Origin: Trebonia sp963737285
GTDB taxonomy: Bacteria; Actinomycetota; Actinomycetes; Streptosporangiales; Streptosporangiaceae
Length of the DNA stretch: 64,000 nucleotides
NCBI GenBank assembly: GCA_963737285.1
Contig: CAVTRT010000003.1
Coordinates: 2,914,001-2,978,000 of the forward strand
Direction: 5' to 3'
Of the stretch, positions 63,767 through 64,000 are shown piece by piece. How positions within the stretch are numbered: position 1 is the first letter of the stretch; each line of letters starts with the position of its first letter. Position numbers and translations under genes: made by a program. The notes under the pieces were generated by a model that was not told the DNA's origin, made no database searches, and saw nothing but the letters and a program-made list of their open reading frames with translations.

Positions 63767-64000
63767 ATGGCGTACATGACCGATCCGCGCGCGGGCCAGC
63801 CCGCTGCCCCCGGTGATCTCGTAAACGTCGCTAAGCTGGTCACCGCCTATTACACGGTGCATCCCGACCCTGGCGAGATCGCGCAGCGGGTGTCGTTCGG
63901 GACGTCCGGGCACCGGGGGTCGGCGCTGCTGGCCACGTTCAACGAGGACCACATCCTCGCCACCACCCAGGCGATCTGCGAGTACCGGGCGGGCCATGGC
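63767..64000 (+). CDS. pgm: Phosphoglucomutase (alpha-D-glucose type), 5' part only
   Basis: Interconverts glucose-1-phosphate and glucose-6-phosphate. The first 78 residues are visible: MAYMTDPRAGQPAAPGDLVNVAK matches the opening of Pgm (RAGQPA...LxNVA), and VSFGTSGHRGSALLATFNEDHILA is the hallmark of the Pgm subgroup, with the phosphate-binding FGTSGHRG. The frame is open to the window edge, so the gene is truncated there by the window, not in the genome. ATG 63767 with GGAAGAGGA upstream. Confidence 0.92.
   Translation, partial: MAYMTDPRAGQPAAPGDLVNVAKLVTAYYTVHPDPGEIAQRVSFGTSGHRGSALLATFNEDHILATTQAICEYRAGHG

Overview
The window is a stretch of chromosome from a very G+C-rich actinobacterium, probably a soil or plant-litter filamentous type. 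The evidence is the strong G/C bias at third codon positions, many GTG and TTG starts, 4-base overlaps between co-directional genes, and typical actinobacterial families (DUF3040, DUF5709, DUF6343, DUF1360, DUF2795, CBM2-tailed secreted enzymes). No transposase, integrase, tRNA, rRNA or CRISPR array was seen. The last gene (pgm) runs off the right edge.

Layout. 0-2 kb: a secreted PHB-depolymerase/CE1-type esterase with a CBM2, preceded by CGAAA/TTTCG boxes. 2.2-5.2 kb: cytochrome bd oxidase (cydAB). 5.2-13.4 kb: central metabolism (fumarase, malic enzyme, trehalose-6-phosphate synthase, glucose-6-phosphate dehydrogenase, a phosphopantetheinyl transferase, NAD kinase). 13.7-22.3 kb: an MFS permease, the carbon-phosphorus lyase core phnGHI-(JK)-L with a GntR/UTRA regulator, and a second MFS permease. 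22.7-24.4 kb: a secreted GH18 chitinase. 24.7-32.5 kb: a co-directional lipid cluster (SDR, NodB-type deacetylase, GT28-like glycosyltransferase, WS/DGAT acyltransferase, small DUF3040 protein, hpnJ, hpnR). 32.9-44.8 kb: permeases, small hypothetical proteins, a lipase maturation factor, a phytoene-dehydrogenase-like flavoprotein, an MFS pump with a fused extracytoplasmic domain, transglutaminase-like and patatin-like proteins. 44.9-50.1 kb: a membrane-bound formate dehydrogenase (alpha, FeS beta, NrfD-like). 50.3-54.9 kb: a degenerate SDR, a PIG-L deacetylase, an FMN 2-hydroxyacid dehydrogenase coupled to transketolase. 55-59.3 kb: a seven-gene Mrp cation/proton antiporter operon in Mbh-like order. 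59.3-64 kb: a FAD/Fe-S D-lactate/glycolate-type dehydrogenase, a HIBADH-family dehydrogenase and the start of pgm.

Most interesting points. (1) hpnJ and hpnR lie just downstream of a translationally coupled deacetylase-glycosyltransferase pair that is neither HpnK nor HpnI by type. I infer a hopanoid head-group pathway (GlcNAc transfer, deacetylation, ring contraction, plus C-3 methylation) that uses non-orthologous enzymes for two steps. (2) PhnJ and PhnK appear to be one fused polypeptide. (3) At least nine frameshifts interrupt otherwise well-conserved genes, nearly all fitting the loss of one base in a short G/C run. That pattern looks more like systematic sequencing error than decay, so several 'pseudogenes' here may be intact in the organism.
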